In this document: one piece after another, positions 15,692-25,397 of the stretch | Layout of the letters: each line of letters begins with the position of its first letter | Position numbering within the stretch: the stretch's first letter is position 1 | Assembly (NCBI GenBank): GCA_003551455.1 | Contig: PUMR01000074.1 | Location: forward strand, 1-26,765 | DNA: 26,765 nucleotides | DNA from: Mollicutes bacterium | Lineage (GTDB): Bacteria > Bacillota_I > Bacilli_A > Izemoplasmatales > Izemoplasmataceae | Direction of reading: 5' to 3' | The notes under the pieces: model-generated | The model's database searches: none | What the model saw: only the letters and a program-made list of their open reading frames with translations | Told to the model about the DNA's origin: nothing | Program-made: the position numbers and the translations under genes

Positions 15692-17524
15692 ATGTTTTTG
15701 AAGACGATGTGGCATGAGACCCTTTTCCCTTTCCGCAAGAACCTCGTCACCCTCGTATGGTTCGAAGTGTTCTACCGGACGGCGGGCATCCTCGTCGTGT
15801 TCCCCTTCGCCCGGTTCCTCTTCACCCTGTCTTTGCGCTGGCAGGGGCGGACTTACATCACGAACCGGATGCTTTTCGACTATCTGCAGGATCCCGTCAC
15901 CCTCTTCTTGTTGGCGGTGCTCTTGTTGGCGGCGGTCTGTTATGTCGTCGGCGAACTCGTGTTCTTGGGCGTCCTCGTAGAATATGGACGGAGGGAGGAA
16001 AAAATCGGCTTCGTCGACCTCTTGCGCATCGGCGCCCGGCGGATTCCGCCGGTGCTGAAACATCATCACATCAAGGTCTTCGCGCTCGCGGCGCTTTTCT
16101 TTCTCGCGGTGGAGACCCTTCACATCTCGCCGATGGCCGGTACGCTCGCCCTTCCCCCCTACGTCGCCGAACAGATCGCCGACATCTTCGTCCTGCGGCT
16201 CATGATCGCACTCTTTCTCACCGGTCTCGTCGTCCTTTTTCTCACGACCGCCCGGCATCTACCCCGGCTCGTCCGGCCGGAAGGCGCCGACGCTTTGCGG
16301 ACAATGAGAGGCCGCGGACGTTTTGGCGGCGGGCTCATCAAAGCGGGAGAGTTCCTGGTCTTGAACTTCACGCTGAACATCGCGTTCTATGCCTTGTTCG
16401 CCCTCATCTTGCTTCTGGTGGCGTTTTTCGTCCATATCCTGTTCGGGGCCGCATTCATCCTGGGAATCGTTCTCGCGGCCGTCCACGGCGTCTATCTCCT
16501 GCTCGGCCTGCTGGCGAGCATGGTGCTTCTGCCTTTGAACTACAGCCTCGTCGCCAGTTGGAAAGAGCGTTTCCATCCCGAAGGGGTCCCCGCTGCGGGA
16601 CCGACACCGTCCCAAAGCGCTGAAAGAAGGCCCTTGGGGCCTTATGCGAAAGCGGGACTCGCGCTCCTTTCGGTACTCTTCCTCGTCGGCAACTTCTTCG
16701 CCGTGCGGGATGTCCTCGCCGAAGAGAGGAGTGCGGTCGACTATTTCAACCGCCCCCGGATCATCGCCCATCGGGGCGCGTCCGGGGATGCGCCGGAGAA
16801 CACGCTGGCCGCGATCGATGAAGCCGTCCGGCAACGGGCCGATTATGTCGAATACGACGTCCGTCTCACCAAGGACGGCGAAGCCGTGCTCATGCACGAT
16901 GCGACCCTCTCGCGCACGACAGACGCCCCCGCGGGGACGCGGGTGGCCGATCTGACTCTCGACGAAATCCGCGGACTCGACGCGGGAAGCTGGTTCGACG
17001 AGGCCTTCGCCGAAGAACGGGTCCCCACCCTCGAAGAGGCAATCCTCCATGCCGAGGGGCGAATACGGCAGTTCATCGAGCTGAAAGTGGCGGACCCCCG
17101 TCTCGAAGCGGAAGTGTTGCGTCTCTTCGCCGAGCACGACCTCTATGGCGAGGCCCGGGTGCTCTCGTTCGACGCCGACCAATTGCGGCGGCTCAAGCAG
17201 GCGGACGAAGCGATCGAGACGGTCTATCTCATCGGTCTCTTCTTCGGCAGCATCACCCCTATCGTCGAGGACGAGGCCATCGACCACGTGGCTTTCGAGC
17301 TGCACACTTTACGGGAGAACCCCCACTGGGTGGAGAGGCTGAAACAAAACGGCAAGGAAGTCCACGTCTGGACGGTGAACGAGCGCGACAAGATGCAAGA
17401 GGCCGTCCGGCTCGGCGTGGACGGGATCATCACCGACCTCCCTTTGCGTGCTTTCGAGGTGGCTCACGAAAGAAACACCCCGACGTATTTCGCCGAGGTG
17501 CTCCGACTCCTTTTCAATCCATAG
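15692..17524 (+). CDS. Membrane-anchored glycerophosphodiester phosphodiesterase
   Basis: The product has 610 residues. About 1-330 form a polytopic membrane domain of the type found in large Bacillota GDPD proteins (GPDPase membrane domain), with several hydrophobic helices. The catalytic GDPD domain runs from about 356 to 590, with IIAHRGASGDAPENT (catalytic His and Glu-Asn), YVEYDVRLTKDGEAVLMHD (metal-binding Glu/Asp and second catalytic His), IELKV and VWTVNERDKM with GVDGIITDLP near the end. Such enzymes cleave glycerophosphodiesters to glycerol 3-phosphate and an alcohol, and may act on lipid head groups or lipoteichoic-acid-like polymers. The start is supported by AAAGGAGG. It is probably one transcript with the PHP lipoprotein gene and ends at a strong terminator. 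Confidence 0.92.
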   Translation: MFLKTMWHETLFPFRKNLVTLVWFEVFYRTAGILVVFPFARFLFTLSLRWQGRTYITNRMLFDYLQDPVTLFLLAVLLLAAVCYVVGELVFLGVLVEYGRREEKIGFVDLLRIGARRIPPVLKHHHIKVFALAALFFLAVETLHISPMAGTLALPPYVAEQIADIFVLRLMIALFLTGLVVLFLTTARHLPRLVRPEGADALRTMRGRGRFGGGLIKAGEFLVLNFTLNIAFYALFALILLLVAFFVHILFGAAFILGIVLAAVHGVYLLLGLLASMVLLPLNYSLVASWKERFHPEGVPAAGPTPSQSAERRPLGPYAKAGLALLSVLFLVGNFFAVRDVLAEERSAVDYFNRPRIIAHRGASGDAPENTLAAIDEAVRQRADYVEYDVRLTKDGEAVLMHDATLSRTTDAPAGTRVADLTLDEIRGLDAGSWFDEAFAEERVPTLEEAILHAEGRIRQFIELKVADPRLEAEVLRLFAEHDLYGEARVLSFDADQLRRLKQADEAIETVYLIGLFFGSITPIVEDEAIDHVAFELHTLRENPHWVERLKQNGKEVHVWTVNERDKMQEAVRLGVDGIITDLPLRAFEVAHERNTPTYFAEVLRLLFNP

Positions 17525-17535
17525 ACGGTTCCGAC

Positions 17536-17568
17536 ATCCCCCCCCTTCTAAAGCGGGGGGATTTTTTT
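17536..17568 (+). terminator. Terminator of the PHP-GDPD unit, embedded in the end of the convergent PAP2 gene
   Basis: A C-run (17538-17545) pairs with GGGGGG (17555-17560) around TTCTAAAGC, followed by ATTTTTTT (17561-17568). The stop codon and the last codons of the minus-strand PAP2 gene lie inside the hairpin and its T-run, so the same DNA serves both. Confidence 0.85.
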
Positions 17569-18438
17569 GCACAAGGCGGGGAAGAGCGCGAAACCGGCGA
17601 TGCTCACGATGAAGAAATGGGTGAAATCCAAGGCGTCTCTGATGGGCGAGACGGAAGCGACGGGCAGCGTGTCGAAGGCCGCCTCGACGAGCACGAGGAC
17701 ACTGACGGTGAAGATGCTGCCGGCGACGAAACGGAAGACCTTCCGCCAAGGGGGGATGACCGTCGAGAAGCCGATGAAACGCTTCTCGACGAAGACGGCG
17801 ACCATGAAGCCCACAAGCAGTCCGTAGCGACGGAAGAAGTCCTCGACGCCGGCGAAATAGGCGCCCGGCAAAAGCACGAGCAAGACGACCACATAGAAGA
17901 GGTGGAGCTTGTCTTCGTCGTCGCGGAACTTGTCGAAGAAATAATAGAGCACAAGCGCGGTCGCGAGCCCGATGAGGCTTCCCGCCACGACATCCTGCAG
18001 GTAGTGCATGCCGAGGAACATCCGGCTCAGCCCCATGAGCACCATGACCATGACGGCGAGGAACCAGTGGAGATAGGTTCGCTGGTAGCGGGCGACGGCG
18101 GAGAACATCGAGGCGCTCCCCTGGGCGTGCCCGCTCGGGAACGACGTTCCCCGCGGCGGGGTGCGGCGGATGTTTTTCACTTCGCTCTCATAGGCCAGGA
18201 GCGGTCGTTCATGGAGAAAGAGCCCTTTGAGGACGTTGTTGAAGGTGGTGGCCACGCCGAGGGTGAGCCCGAGGAACTCCCCGGCCCGCTTGTTGAAGGT
18301 CCAATAGAAGAAACCGAGGAGCATGAAATAGAACGGCGGGTCGCCGAGAAAACTCACGAAACGGAAGAAGATCTCCGTGAAGAGGTTGTGGTGCGCTTGC
18401 AGATCGATGATCAAATCCTTTTGCCATTCGAGAAACAT
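17548..18438 (-). CDS. PAP2-family membrane phosphatase
   Basis: The product has 296 residues and several membrane helices. The three phosphatase motifs are intact: KGLFLHERP (KX6RP, C1), SFPSGHAQGS (PSGH, C2) and SRMFLGMHYLQDVVAG (SRX5HX3D, C3). The family removes phosphate from lipid phosphates such as phosphatidate, phosphatidylglycerophosphate or undecaprenyl pyrophosphate on the outer face of the membrane; the substrate is not decided here. The C-terminal third adds four hydrophobic segments beyond the catalytic core. The start at 18438 has GAGGTGA upstream, and the gene begins 29 bases after mscS, so they form an operon. No minus-strand terminator was seen after it. Confidence 0.9.
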   Translation of the reverse strand: MFLEWQKDLIIDLQAHHNLFTEIFFRFVSFLGDPPFYFMLLGFFYWTFNKRAGEFLGLTLGVATTFNNVLKGLFLHERPLLAYESEVKNIRRTPPRGTSFPSGHAQGSASMFSAVARYQRTYLHWFLAVMVMVLMGLSRMFLGMHYLQDVVAGSLIGLATALVLYYFFDKFRDDEDKLHLFYVVVLLVLLPGAYFAGVEDFFRRYGLLVGFMVAVFVEKRFIGFSTVIPPWRKVFRFVAGSIFTVSVLVLVEAAFDTLPVASVSPIRDALDFTHFFIVSIAGFALFPALCKKIPPL

Positions 18439-18467
18439 CTACTCACCTCGAAAACAAGGGTGAAGGA

Positions 18468-19511
18468 TCACTCTTTCGGGGCGGGTTTGTGGACGACGAC
18501 CTGCGGGAAGGGGATCTCGATGCCGTTGGCGTCGAGAATCTCCTTGATGCGTTGGCGGATGAGCCTCTCGATTCCCCATTGGGTCATCGGGACGGTCTTG
18601 ACGACCACGCGGAGGTTGACGCCGCTGTCGGCGAGTTCGGTGACGCCGAGGACGCGGGGGTCTTCGAGGAGGTTCTCGTTCTCTTCACGCAGTTTCGGCA
18701 GCTCTTGCGTGAGAATCCCGATCGTCTTGGCGACGTCTTCCTTGTAGGCGATGGAGAAGTTGATGATGGCCAGCGAATCGGCCATGTTGAAGTTCGACAC
18801 GGGAGCGACGCTGCCGTTGTTGAAGATGCGGACTTCACCGGTGAAACTCTTGACTTTGGTCGTCTTCAGGCCGATGTCTGTGACCTCGCCGCTGAATCCC
18901 TGGATCTGGACCCAGTCGCCGACGTCGAAATGGTGCTCGAAGATGATGAAGAGGCCGCTTATGAGGTCGTTGATGAACTTCTGGGCGCCAAGACCGATCA
19001 CCAGACCGATGATACCGAGACCGGCGAGGGCGGGTCCGATGTTCACCCCGAGGATGGCCAGCATCACGAGTGCGGTGATGATGACGATGAAATACTTGCA
19101 GACGCTCAGGGCGATTTTCGCGATGGTCTTCTTGCGCCGCTGGTTGGCGGAAGGTTTCCGGCCGACACGATAGAGGGCGATCTTGGCCATCTTGTAGATG
19201 CCGAGCGCCACGACGAGCGTTACGAGGATGCCGATGATGCGTGGCATGTTCTCTTCGATGAAGGCGGTCGTGTCCTGGAAGAAGATGCCGAGCATGTCGG
19301 TGGCGTCATATCCCCAGAGATTGAGGATGCCGACGATTCCTGCCACCATCAGGGCGATGAGGAGCACATAGCTCACCATGACGATATTTTGCCGGATGAC
19401 TTCTTTCTTCTTTTCGATCAGGCGGCGATGGAGAAAGAACAAGGCGAAAAGCGCCAAAACGATGATGATGGTGATGCCGGTCGCGAGACCGGTGTTGATG
19501 GTCAAGATCAT
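18468..19511 (-). CDS. mscS: Small-conductance mechanosensitive channel (MscS family)
   Basis: The product has 347 residues from the ATG at 19511, chosen because a GGGGGAT site lies just before it; an upstream extension would be basic and lack membrane character. There are helices at about 8-27, 43-62, 83-104 and 133-150. The MscS pore and beta domain follows: GPALAGLGIIGLVIGLGAQK (TM3 with Gly/Ala packing), INDLISGLFIIFEHHFDVGD and the beta-domain IQGFSGEVTDIGLKTTKVK. The C-terminal cage domain ends in IEIPFPQVVVHKP, typical of the family. It protects cells from hypo-osmotic shock by opening under membrane tension. Co-transcribed with the PAP2 gene. Confidence 0.93.
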   Translation of the reverse strand: MILTINTGLATGITIIIVLALFALFFLHRRLIEKKKEVIRQNIVMVSYVLLIALMVAGIVGILNLWGYDATDMLGIFFQDTTAFIEENMPRIIGILVTLVVALGIYKMAKIALYRVGRKPSANQRRKKTIAKIALSVCKYFIVIITALVMLAILGVNIGPALAGLGIIGLVIGLGAQKFINDLISGLFIIFEHHFDVGDWVQIQGFSGEVTDIGLKTTKVKSFTGEVRIFNNGSVAPVSNFNMADSLAIINFSIAYKEDVAKTIGILTQELPKLREENENLLEDPRVLGVTELADSGVNLRVVVKTVPMTQWGIERLIRQRIKEILDANGIEIPFPQVVVHKPAPKE

Positions 19512-19547
19512 AATATCCCCCCGGGCATGGTGGTGTGGTATGTTGAC

Positions 19548-19576
19548 ATTGTACCATAAACGGCCAGAGCTTGCAT
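19548..19576 (-). promoter_or_regulatory. Promoter of mscS-PAP2
   Basis: On the minus strand an extended -10 TGG-TACAAT lies at 19556-19548 (TACAAT 19553-19548). The -35 region (ATGCAA, 19576-19571) is weak. The start is near 19541, 30 bases before the ATG. Confidence 0.5.
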
Positions 19577-19635
19577 GGGCGAGATGCGGAACCCTTGCAG
19601 GAGAGCGAAGAATTTTGCGGATGGCTTTTTTACTG

Positions 19636-19664
19636 TTGACACAACGTCCGTGGTGGGTTATCCT
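19636..19664 (+). promoter_or_regulatory. Promoter of the 19685 lipoprotein gene
   Basis: A consensus TTGACA (19636-19641), 17-base spacer and TATCCT (19659-19664). It lies immediately before the AAAGGAAG ribosome binding site, so the leader is very short. Confidence 0.6.
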
Positions 19665-19684
19665 AGCGGCCGAAAGGAAGCGTG

Positions 19685-20401
19685 ATGAACATGAAGAAAA
19701 AAATGTTGGTGGCACTCTTCGTGCTGGTGTTCGTCTTCACGCTCTCAGCCTGCACGCGGAACGACGACGACGAGCATGAAGTGGCCGAACTGCTGGACGA
19801 CATCGAGCAAAATGTCCGTTCGTGGCGTTCCTTGAGTTACCATAGGATGCTCCGGATGGATTTTGAAGCCCCCATCATCGAGAGCAAGCACATCAACGAG
19901 GACGAGGGGCTCATCCTGATGCGGGCCTGGGTCATGGACAGTGACGCTCAAGACCCCGAGAAAGACACGTACTGGATCTATGTCGAGGACGGGTTCGCCT
20001 ATATATATTATTATGATCTATTCGACGAAAAAGCGCACTATACCACGGCGAACAATCCCGAGGAATTCGAGGACGACCTGCCTGATGCCGGCAGAGACCT
20101 CTCCAACTCCATCTATATCATCCGCAGAGCGCTGAGCGAGGACTACTACGACACCACATTCGAGGAATACGAGCTCGACTACGACCGAGAAACGGGCGAG
20201 TTCGACCTCTGGGCCAAGGTGAACGACCGGGGGACGACCCGGGAATGGCGCGCCTTCGGCGACAGGGAGAAGATCCATGTCGAGAGTCCCTATCAGAACG
20301 TCGGGGATTTGATTTTCGAGAAGACGGACTATTTCGCCGATTTCGACAAGACCGAATTCTTCGACAAATTCGGCGGCCTGGACATGTGGGACACCGATTG
20401 A
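19685..20401 (+). CDS. Lipoprotein of unknown function
   Basis: The product has 238 residues from the ATG at 19685; a GTG at 19682 and an ATG at 19691 are alternatives, and AAAGGA at 19673-19678 fits 19685 best. The signal peptide MNMKKKMLVALFVLVFVF ends in a lipobox LSAC (Cys near 21). The mature part is acidic and Tyr-rich, with alternating strand-like segments (LSYHRMLRMDFE, TYWIYVEDGFAYIYYYDLFD, DYDRETGEFDLWAKV). This could be a LolA/LppX-like open beta-sheet fold, but that is only a guess from the strand pattern. Single-gene unit with its own promoter and terminator. Confidence 0.85.
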   Translation: MNMKKKMLVALFVLVFVFTLSACTRNDDDEHEVAELLDDIEQNVRSWRSLSYHRMLRMDFEAPIIESKHINEDEGLILMRAWVMDSDAQDPEKDTYWIYVEDGFAYIYYYDLFDEKAHYTTANNPEEFEDDLPDAGRDLSNSIYIIRRALSEDYYDTTFEEYELDYDRETGEFDLWAKVNDRGTTREWRAFGDREKIHVESPYQNVGDLIFEKTDYFADFDKTEFFDKFGGLDMWDTD

Positions 20402-20407
20402 ATCGCG

Positions 20408-20434
20408 AAAAGACCGCCAATGGCGGTCTTTTTT
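20408..20434 (+). terminator. Terminator after the 19685 lipoprotein gene
   Basis: GACCGCC (20412-20418) pairs with GGCGGTC (20422-20428) over an AAT loop, flanked by an A-run before and TTTTTT after. Confidence 0.9.
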
Positions 20435-20449
20435 GATGTCGAGGCGATA

Positions 20450-20479
20450 GTGTCACAACCGCCCGGGGTGTGTTATAAT
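20450..20479 (+). promoter_or_regulatory. Promoter of hpt
   Basis: An extended -10 TGT-TATAAT (20471-20479) with GTGTCA (20450-20455) 18 bases upstream as a -35-like box. Start near 20486, about 33 bases before the chosen ATG. Confidence 0.6.
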
Positions 20480-20518
20480 GGAAAAAACAGAAGCCCGTTT
20501 GAAAGGATGGATGTGCCG

Positions 20519-21064
20519 ATGCTGGACAACGATATCGAAAAGACGGTGGTCAGCCGCGAAGAGATCGAGGCAATCACGCATAGACTGGGAGAAGAACTCA
20601 CCCGCGACTACCGGGACAAATATCCCATCCTCGTCGGCATCCTCAAAGGCTGCATCCCCTTCATGAGCGACCTCATGAAGCATCTCGATTTCCACCTGGA
20701 GATCGGCTACATGGATGTGTCGAGCTATTTCGGCGGTCTGACGGGCGCTGTCGATGTGAAGATCGAGATGGATCTGAACATCCCCGTCAAAGGGCGCCAT
20801 GTGCTAATCGCTGAAGACATCGTCGATTCGGGACGCACCCTGCATGCGGTGATAAAACTCCTCGAGCACCGGGGGGCGAAGGATGTCAGGGTCGTCACCC
20901 TCCTCGACAAGCCGGAGGGAAGAAAGATCGAGTATGTTCCCGAGTATATCGGCGTGACCATCCCCAAGGTCTTCGTCGTCGGGTATGGTCTCGATTACGA
21001 AGGCCGCTACCGGAACCTCCCCTATGTCGGTCTCTTGAAACCCGAGATTTATGAGGATACATGA
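20519..21064 (+). CDS. hpt: Hypoxanthine (guanine) phosphoribosyltransferase
   Basis: The product has 181 residues from the ATG at 20519, the normal length. An in-frame ATG at 20507 lies inside the GGATGG ribosome binding site and is rejected. The product has GILKGCIPFMSDLM near the N-terminus, the flexible-loop region DVSSYFGG, the PRPP-binding motif VLIAEDIVDSGRTL, and the purine-binding end KVFVVGYGLDYEGRYRNLPY. It makes IMP/GMP from hypoxanthine/guanine and PRPP, recycling purines in the cytoplasm. It has its own promoter and a bidirectional terminator shared with pyrG. Confidence 0.95.
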   Translation: MLDNDIEKTVVSREEIEAITHRLGEELTRDYRDKYPILVGILKGCIPFMSDLMKHLDFHLEIGYMDVSSYFGGLTGAVDVKIEMDLNIPVKGRHVLIAEDIVDSGRTLHAVIKLLEHRGAKDVRVVTLLDKPEGRKIEYVPEYIGVTIPKVFVVGYGLDYEGRYRNLPYVGLLKPEIYEDT

Positions 21065-21082
21065 TATTTACAATAATATGAA

Positions 21083-21118
21083 GAAGCCGACGGTCCGACC
21101 GTCGGCTTCTCTTATTTA
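21083..21118. terminator. Bidirectional terminator between hpt and pyrG
   Basis: GAAGCCGACGGT (21083-21094) pairs with ACCGTCGGCTTC (21098-21109) over a CCG loop. A T-rich tail TCTTATTTA follows on the plus strand and TTCATATTATT on the minus strand, so it can end both convergent genes. Confidence 0.9.
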
Positions 21119-21126
21119 TGTCGGGC

Positions 21127-22795
<1,669 letters not shown>

Positions 22796-22801
22796 ACCGT
22801 T

Positions 22802-22830
22802 ATCGTATCAGATTCGGGGGCGTTTGGCAA
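22802..22830 (-). promoter_or_regulatory. Promoter of pyrG
   Basis: On the minus strand, TTGCCA (22830-22825), 17-base spacer and TACGAT (22807-22802). The predicted start is the first G of GGGC at 22795. Confidence 0.75.
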
Positions 22831-22892
22831 CCGCAAGCTTCGCTTGGTGCCGTTTTCGAAAGGGGTGTAGTTTCCGCCCCCGGAGGAGCGAC

Positions 22893-22920
22893 TTGCATGG
22901 AAGGGGAGATTTGTTATAAT
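22893..22920 (+). promoter_or_regulatory. Promoter of the MATE exporter gene
   Basis: TTGCAT (22893-22898), 16-base spacer, extended -10 TGT-TATAAT (22912-22920). It is divergent from the pyrG promoter. Confidence 0.7.
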
Positions 22921-22940
22921 GCTTTTTGGGAGGAATCACG

Positions 22941-24341
22941 ATGACCGAAGAAGAACGCAGCGAAATGCTCTCGAAGATGGACATCCGCAAACTCCTCCAC
23001 AAACTCGCCATCCCCGCCATCGCGGCGATGATCTTCAACGCCCTATACAATCTCATCGATACGTTCTTCGTCGCCCGGGGCGTCGGTGAAATCGCCATCG
23101 GGGCCTTGTCCATCGCCTATCCCGTCCACATGATCGTGCTATCCACCGGTCTCATGGTCGGTATCGGCAGCGCCTCGGTCTTCTCGCGCGCCTACGGCAG
23201 GGGCGACAAGCACGCGATGCGCCGGGCGGTGACGCACGCCCTCGTGTTGAATCTCGCTTTCTCGCTCACCATCACCCTGGTGGCCTATTTTTTCATGGAC
23301 GACCTCTTGCGGTTGTTCGGAGCGAGAGACCAAGAACTCCTCGGTTATGCGAGCGAATATCTTTCCATCATCCTCATCGCCCTGCTCCCCTTTTCGCTCT
23401 CCATCACGTTCCACCATCTCACCCGCGCCGAGGGACGGGCCCAGGTCGCCATGCTCTCGCTTGTCATCGGGGCGGTGCTGAACATCATCCTCGATCCCCT
23501 CTTCATCTTCGATTTCGGTCTCGGTCTCGGTGTCCGCGGCGCCGCCTGGGCCACCGCGGCCGGAAAGACGGCTTCCTGCGTTTTCATCCTCATCCAGGCG
23601 CATCGTCCCGAATCGGCGCTTTCCATACACGTGCCCGCGATTTTCTCCTTGAACCTTAAGATGGTCGGCGAGATTCTCGCCGTCGGGTTCCCTTCGTTCG
23701 TGCGGGTCGCTCTGGGCGGATTCATCGTCATCATCGTGAACAATCTCATCAACGTCCACGCCCCGGCGGGGACGGCCGCCCTCTATATCGCCATCTATGG
23801 TGTCATCAACCGCCTGATCCGCTTTTCCCTCATGCCGGGACACGGTCTCGTGCAAGGCATGATCCCCATTGTCGGTTTCAGTTACGGGGCGAAGTATTTC
23901 CAACGCCTCCGGGATGTCATGGGGTATGTAGCGAAACTGCTCCTCACCTATTTTACCATCGTCCTTGTCCTCATCATGGTCTTTGCGAGACCGCTCTTTT
24001 CCCTCTTTTCTCCGGCCGAGGACGCCCTCTTCATCGAAGAGGGGGCCCGCGCCTTCCGCATCGTCGCCCTCGGTTTCACCTTCGTGACCTTCCAGGTCAT
24101 CCTCTCGAGCGCCTACCAGGCGATGGGGAAGCCGCTCCGAGCCTTTCTTGTCGCCTTGTCACGACGCTTCATCGTCTTCATCCCGTTCGCCTTCCTCCTC
24201 ACACATCTTTTCGGTGTCGAAGGCATCTGGTGGACATTCTTCGTGGCCGACTTCGTCACGGGGACTCTATCCTATCTGGCTTACCGCTATGAGGTGCGTT
24301 CGATCCGCAAATGGAAACAAGAAGGCGAATCCCTCGCTTGA
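22941..24341 (+). CDS. MATE-family multidrug/organic cation exporter
   Basis: The product has 466 residues from the ATG at 22941 behind GGGAGGA (22928-22934); an in-frame TTG at 22926 overlaps that site and is rejected. It has twelve predicted helices in two similar halves. The N-terminal half starts KLAIPAIAAMIFNALYNLID-TFFVARGVG, the typical MATE start, and the second half starts EILAVGFPSFVRVALGGFI. The motif MVGIGSASVFSRAYGRGD is also typical. MATE proteins export drugs, dyes or metabolites using H+ or Na+ gradients; substrate and ion are not decided. Single-gene unit with promoter and terminator. Confidence 0.92.
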   Translation: MTEEERSEMLSKMDIRKLLHKLAIPAIAAMIFNALYNLIDTFFVARGVGEIAIGALSIAYPVHMIVLSTGLMVGIGSASVFSRAYGRGDKHAMRRAVTHALVLNLAFSLTITLVAYFFMDDLLRLFGARDQELLGYASEYLSIILIALLPFSLSITFHHLTRAEGRAQVAMLSLVIGAVLNIILDPLFIFDFGLGLGVRGAAWATAAGKTASCVFILIQAHRPESALSIHVPAIFSLNLKMVGEILAVGFPSFVRVALGGFIVIIVNNLINVHAPAGTAALYIAIYGVINRLIRFSLMPGHGLVQGMIPIVGFSYGAKYFQRLRDVMGYVAKLLLTYFTIVLVLIMVFARPLFSLFSPAEDALFIEEGARAFRIVALGFTFVTFQVILSSAYQAMGKPLRAFLVALSRRFIVFIPFAFLLTHLFGVEGIWWTFFVADFVTGTLSYLAYRYEVRSIRKWKQEGESLA

Positions 24342-24346
24342 GACGA

Positions 24347-24383
24347 ATCGCGACCAACCCGGGTTGGTCGCGATTTTCATTTC
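24347..24383 (+). terminator. Terminator of the MATE exporter gene
   Basis: A long perfect palindrome, AATCGCGACCAACC / GGTTGGTCGCGATT (24347-24376), followed by TTCATTT. Confidence 0.9.
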
Positions 24384-24402
24384 GGAAAACCGCGCCGTAA
24401 AT

Positions 24403-24411
24403 GATACAATG
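24403..24411 (+). promoter_or_regulatory. Extended -10 promoter of psuG
   Basis: TGA-TACAAT (24403-24411) with no good -35 box; the start is near 24418, about 30 bases before the ATG. Confidence 0.5.
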
Positions 24412-24448
24412 GGAGATGGACAGGACATATACGGAAAGAGGGTCGGCT

Positions 24449-25393
24449 ATGGAGAAAGCATTGCGCATACACAAAGAGGTGCGAAACGCCTTGAACGAGA
24501 AGAAGGCCGTCGTGGCGCTCGAATCGACGATTATCACCCACGGCATGCCCTATCCCGCCAACGCGGAGACCGCTTTGGCGTGTGCGGGCATCATCCGCGA
24601 AAACGGAGCCGTCCCCGCGACCATCGCCATCATCGACGGCATCATCCGCGTCGGTCTCGAAGAAGAAGAGATCCGCGCGCTCGCCAAGATGGATGACGTC
24701 ATGAAGGCAGGCAAACGCGACATCGCCCGTGCCCTGAGCGAGGGAAAGACGGCCTCGACCACGGTCTCGGCGACCATCATCGCCGCCCGGATGGCCGGTA
24801 TCGCCGTTTTCGCCACCGGCGGAATCGGGGGTGTGCATCGCGACTTTTCCGATAGCCTCGACGTCTCGCGGGACCTCGACGAACTCGCCGAGAACGATAT
24901 CGTCGTGGTCTGTGCCGGACCGAAAGCCATCCTGGACCTTCCCGCCACCGCCGAATACCTCGAGACAAAAGGCGTGGAGGTCATCGGCTTTCAAACGGAC
25001 GAGATGCCCGCTTTCTATTCGCGGAAGAGCGGCGTACCCGTCTCTGAGCGTCTCGATTCCGCAAGAGGAATCGCCGACCTCATGCGCATGAAATGGGCCC
25101 ACGGCCTCTCGGGGGGCATCCTCGTGACGAATCCGCTTTCCGAGGAGGCGGCCCTCCCCGGAGACTATGTGGAGACGATCATTGAAAAAGCGCTTGCCGA
25201 AGCCGCCCGAAAAGGGGTGAAGGGCAAGGCGGTGACCCCGTTCCTGCTTGCCGAGTTGGAAAGAGCCTCGGCGGGAAAGACCTTGGTGGCGAACAAAACG
25301 CTCGTGAAAGAGAACGCCGCTCTGGCGGCGAAAATCGCCGGCGAATACGCAAAGCTCTCCGCAGCGACAGACCATTCTCCGAAAAAGGGGTGA
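24449..25393 (+). CDS. psuG: Pseudouridine-5'-phosphate glycosidase
   Basis: The product has 314 residues from the ATG at 24449, after AAAGAGGG; an upstream in-frame ATG at 24401 overlaps the promoter. Family motifs are clear: VALESTIITHGMPYPANAET (catalytic Glu25), STTVSATIIAARMAGIAVFA, TGGIGGVHRDF, VCAGPKAILDLPATAEYLET (Lys159, matching the lysine that forms the adduct with ribose 5-phosphate), VTNPLSEEAALP (conserved Asn) and GKAVTPFLLAEL. The enzyme cleaves pseudouridine 5'-phosphate to uracil and ribose 5-phosphate, salvaging the modified nucleoside from RNA turnover. The pseudouridine kinase gene psuK, often adjacent or fused, is not in this window. The DUF438 gene follows 4 bases later, so they are co-transcribed. 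Confidence 0.95.
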   Translation: MEKALRIHKEVRNALNEKKAVVALESTIITHGMPYPANAETALACAGIIRENGAVPATIAIIDGIIRVGLEEEEIRALAKMDDVMKAGKRDIARALSEGKTASTTVSATIIAARMAGIAVFATGGIGGVHRDFSDSLDVSRDLDELAENDIVVVCAGPKAILDLPATAEYLETKGVEVIGFQTDEMPAFYSRKSGVPVSERLDSARGIADLMRMKWAHGLSGGILVTNPLSEEAALPGDYVETIIEKALAEAARKGVKGKAVTPFLLAELERASAGKTLVANKTLVKENAALAAKIAGEYAKLSAATDHSPKKG

Positions 25394-25397
25394 ACCC

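Noticed and set aside
17617..18747. 376-codon plus-strand open frame across the PAP2 gene and mscS end
   Set aside because: Overlaps two well-supported minus-strand genes; the product is Glu/Asp/His-rich without a domain.
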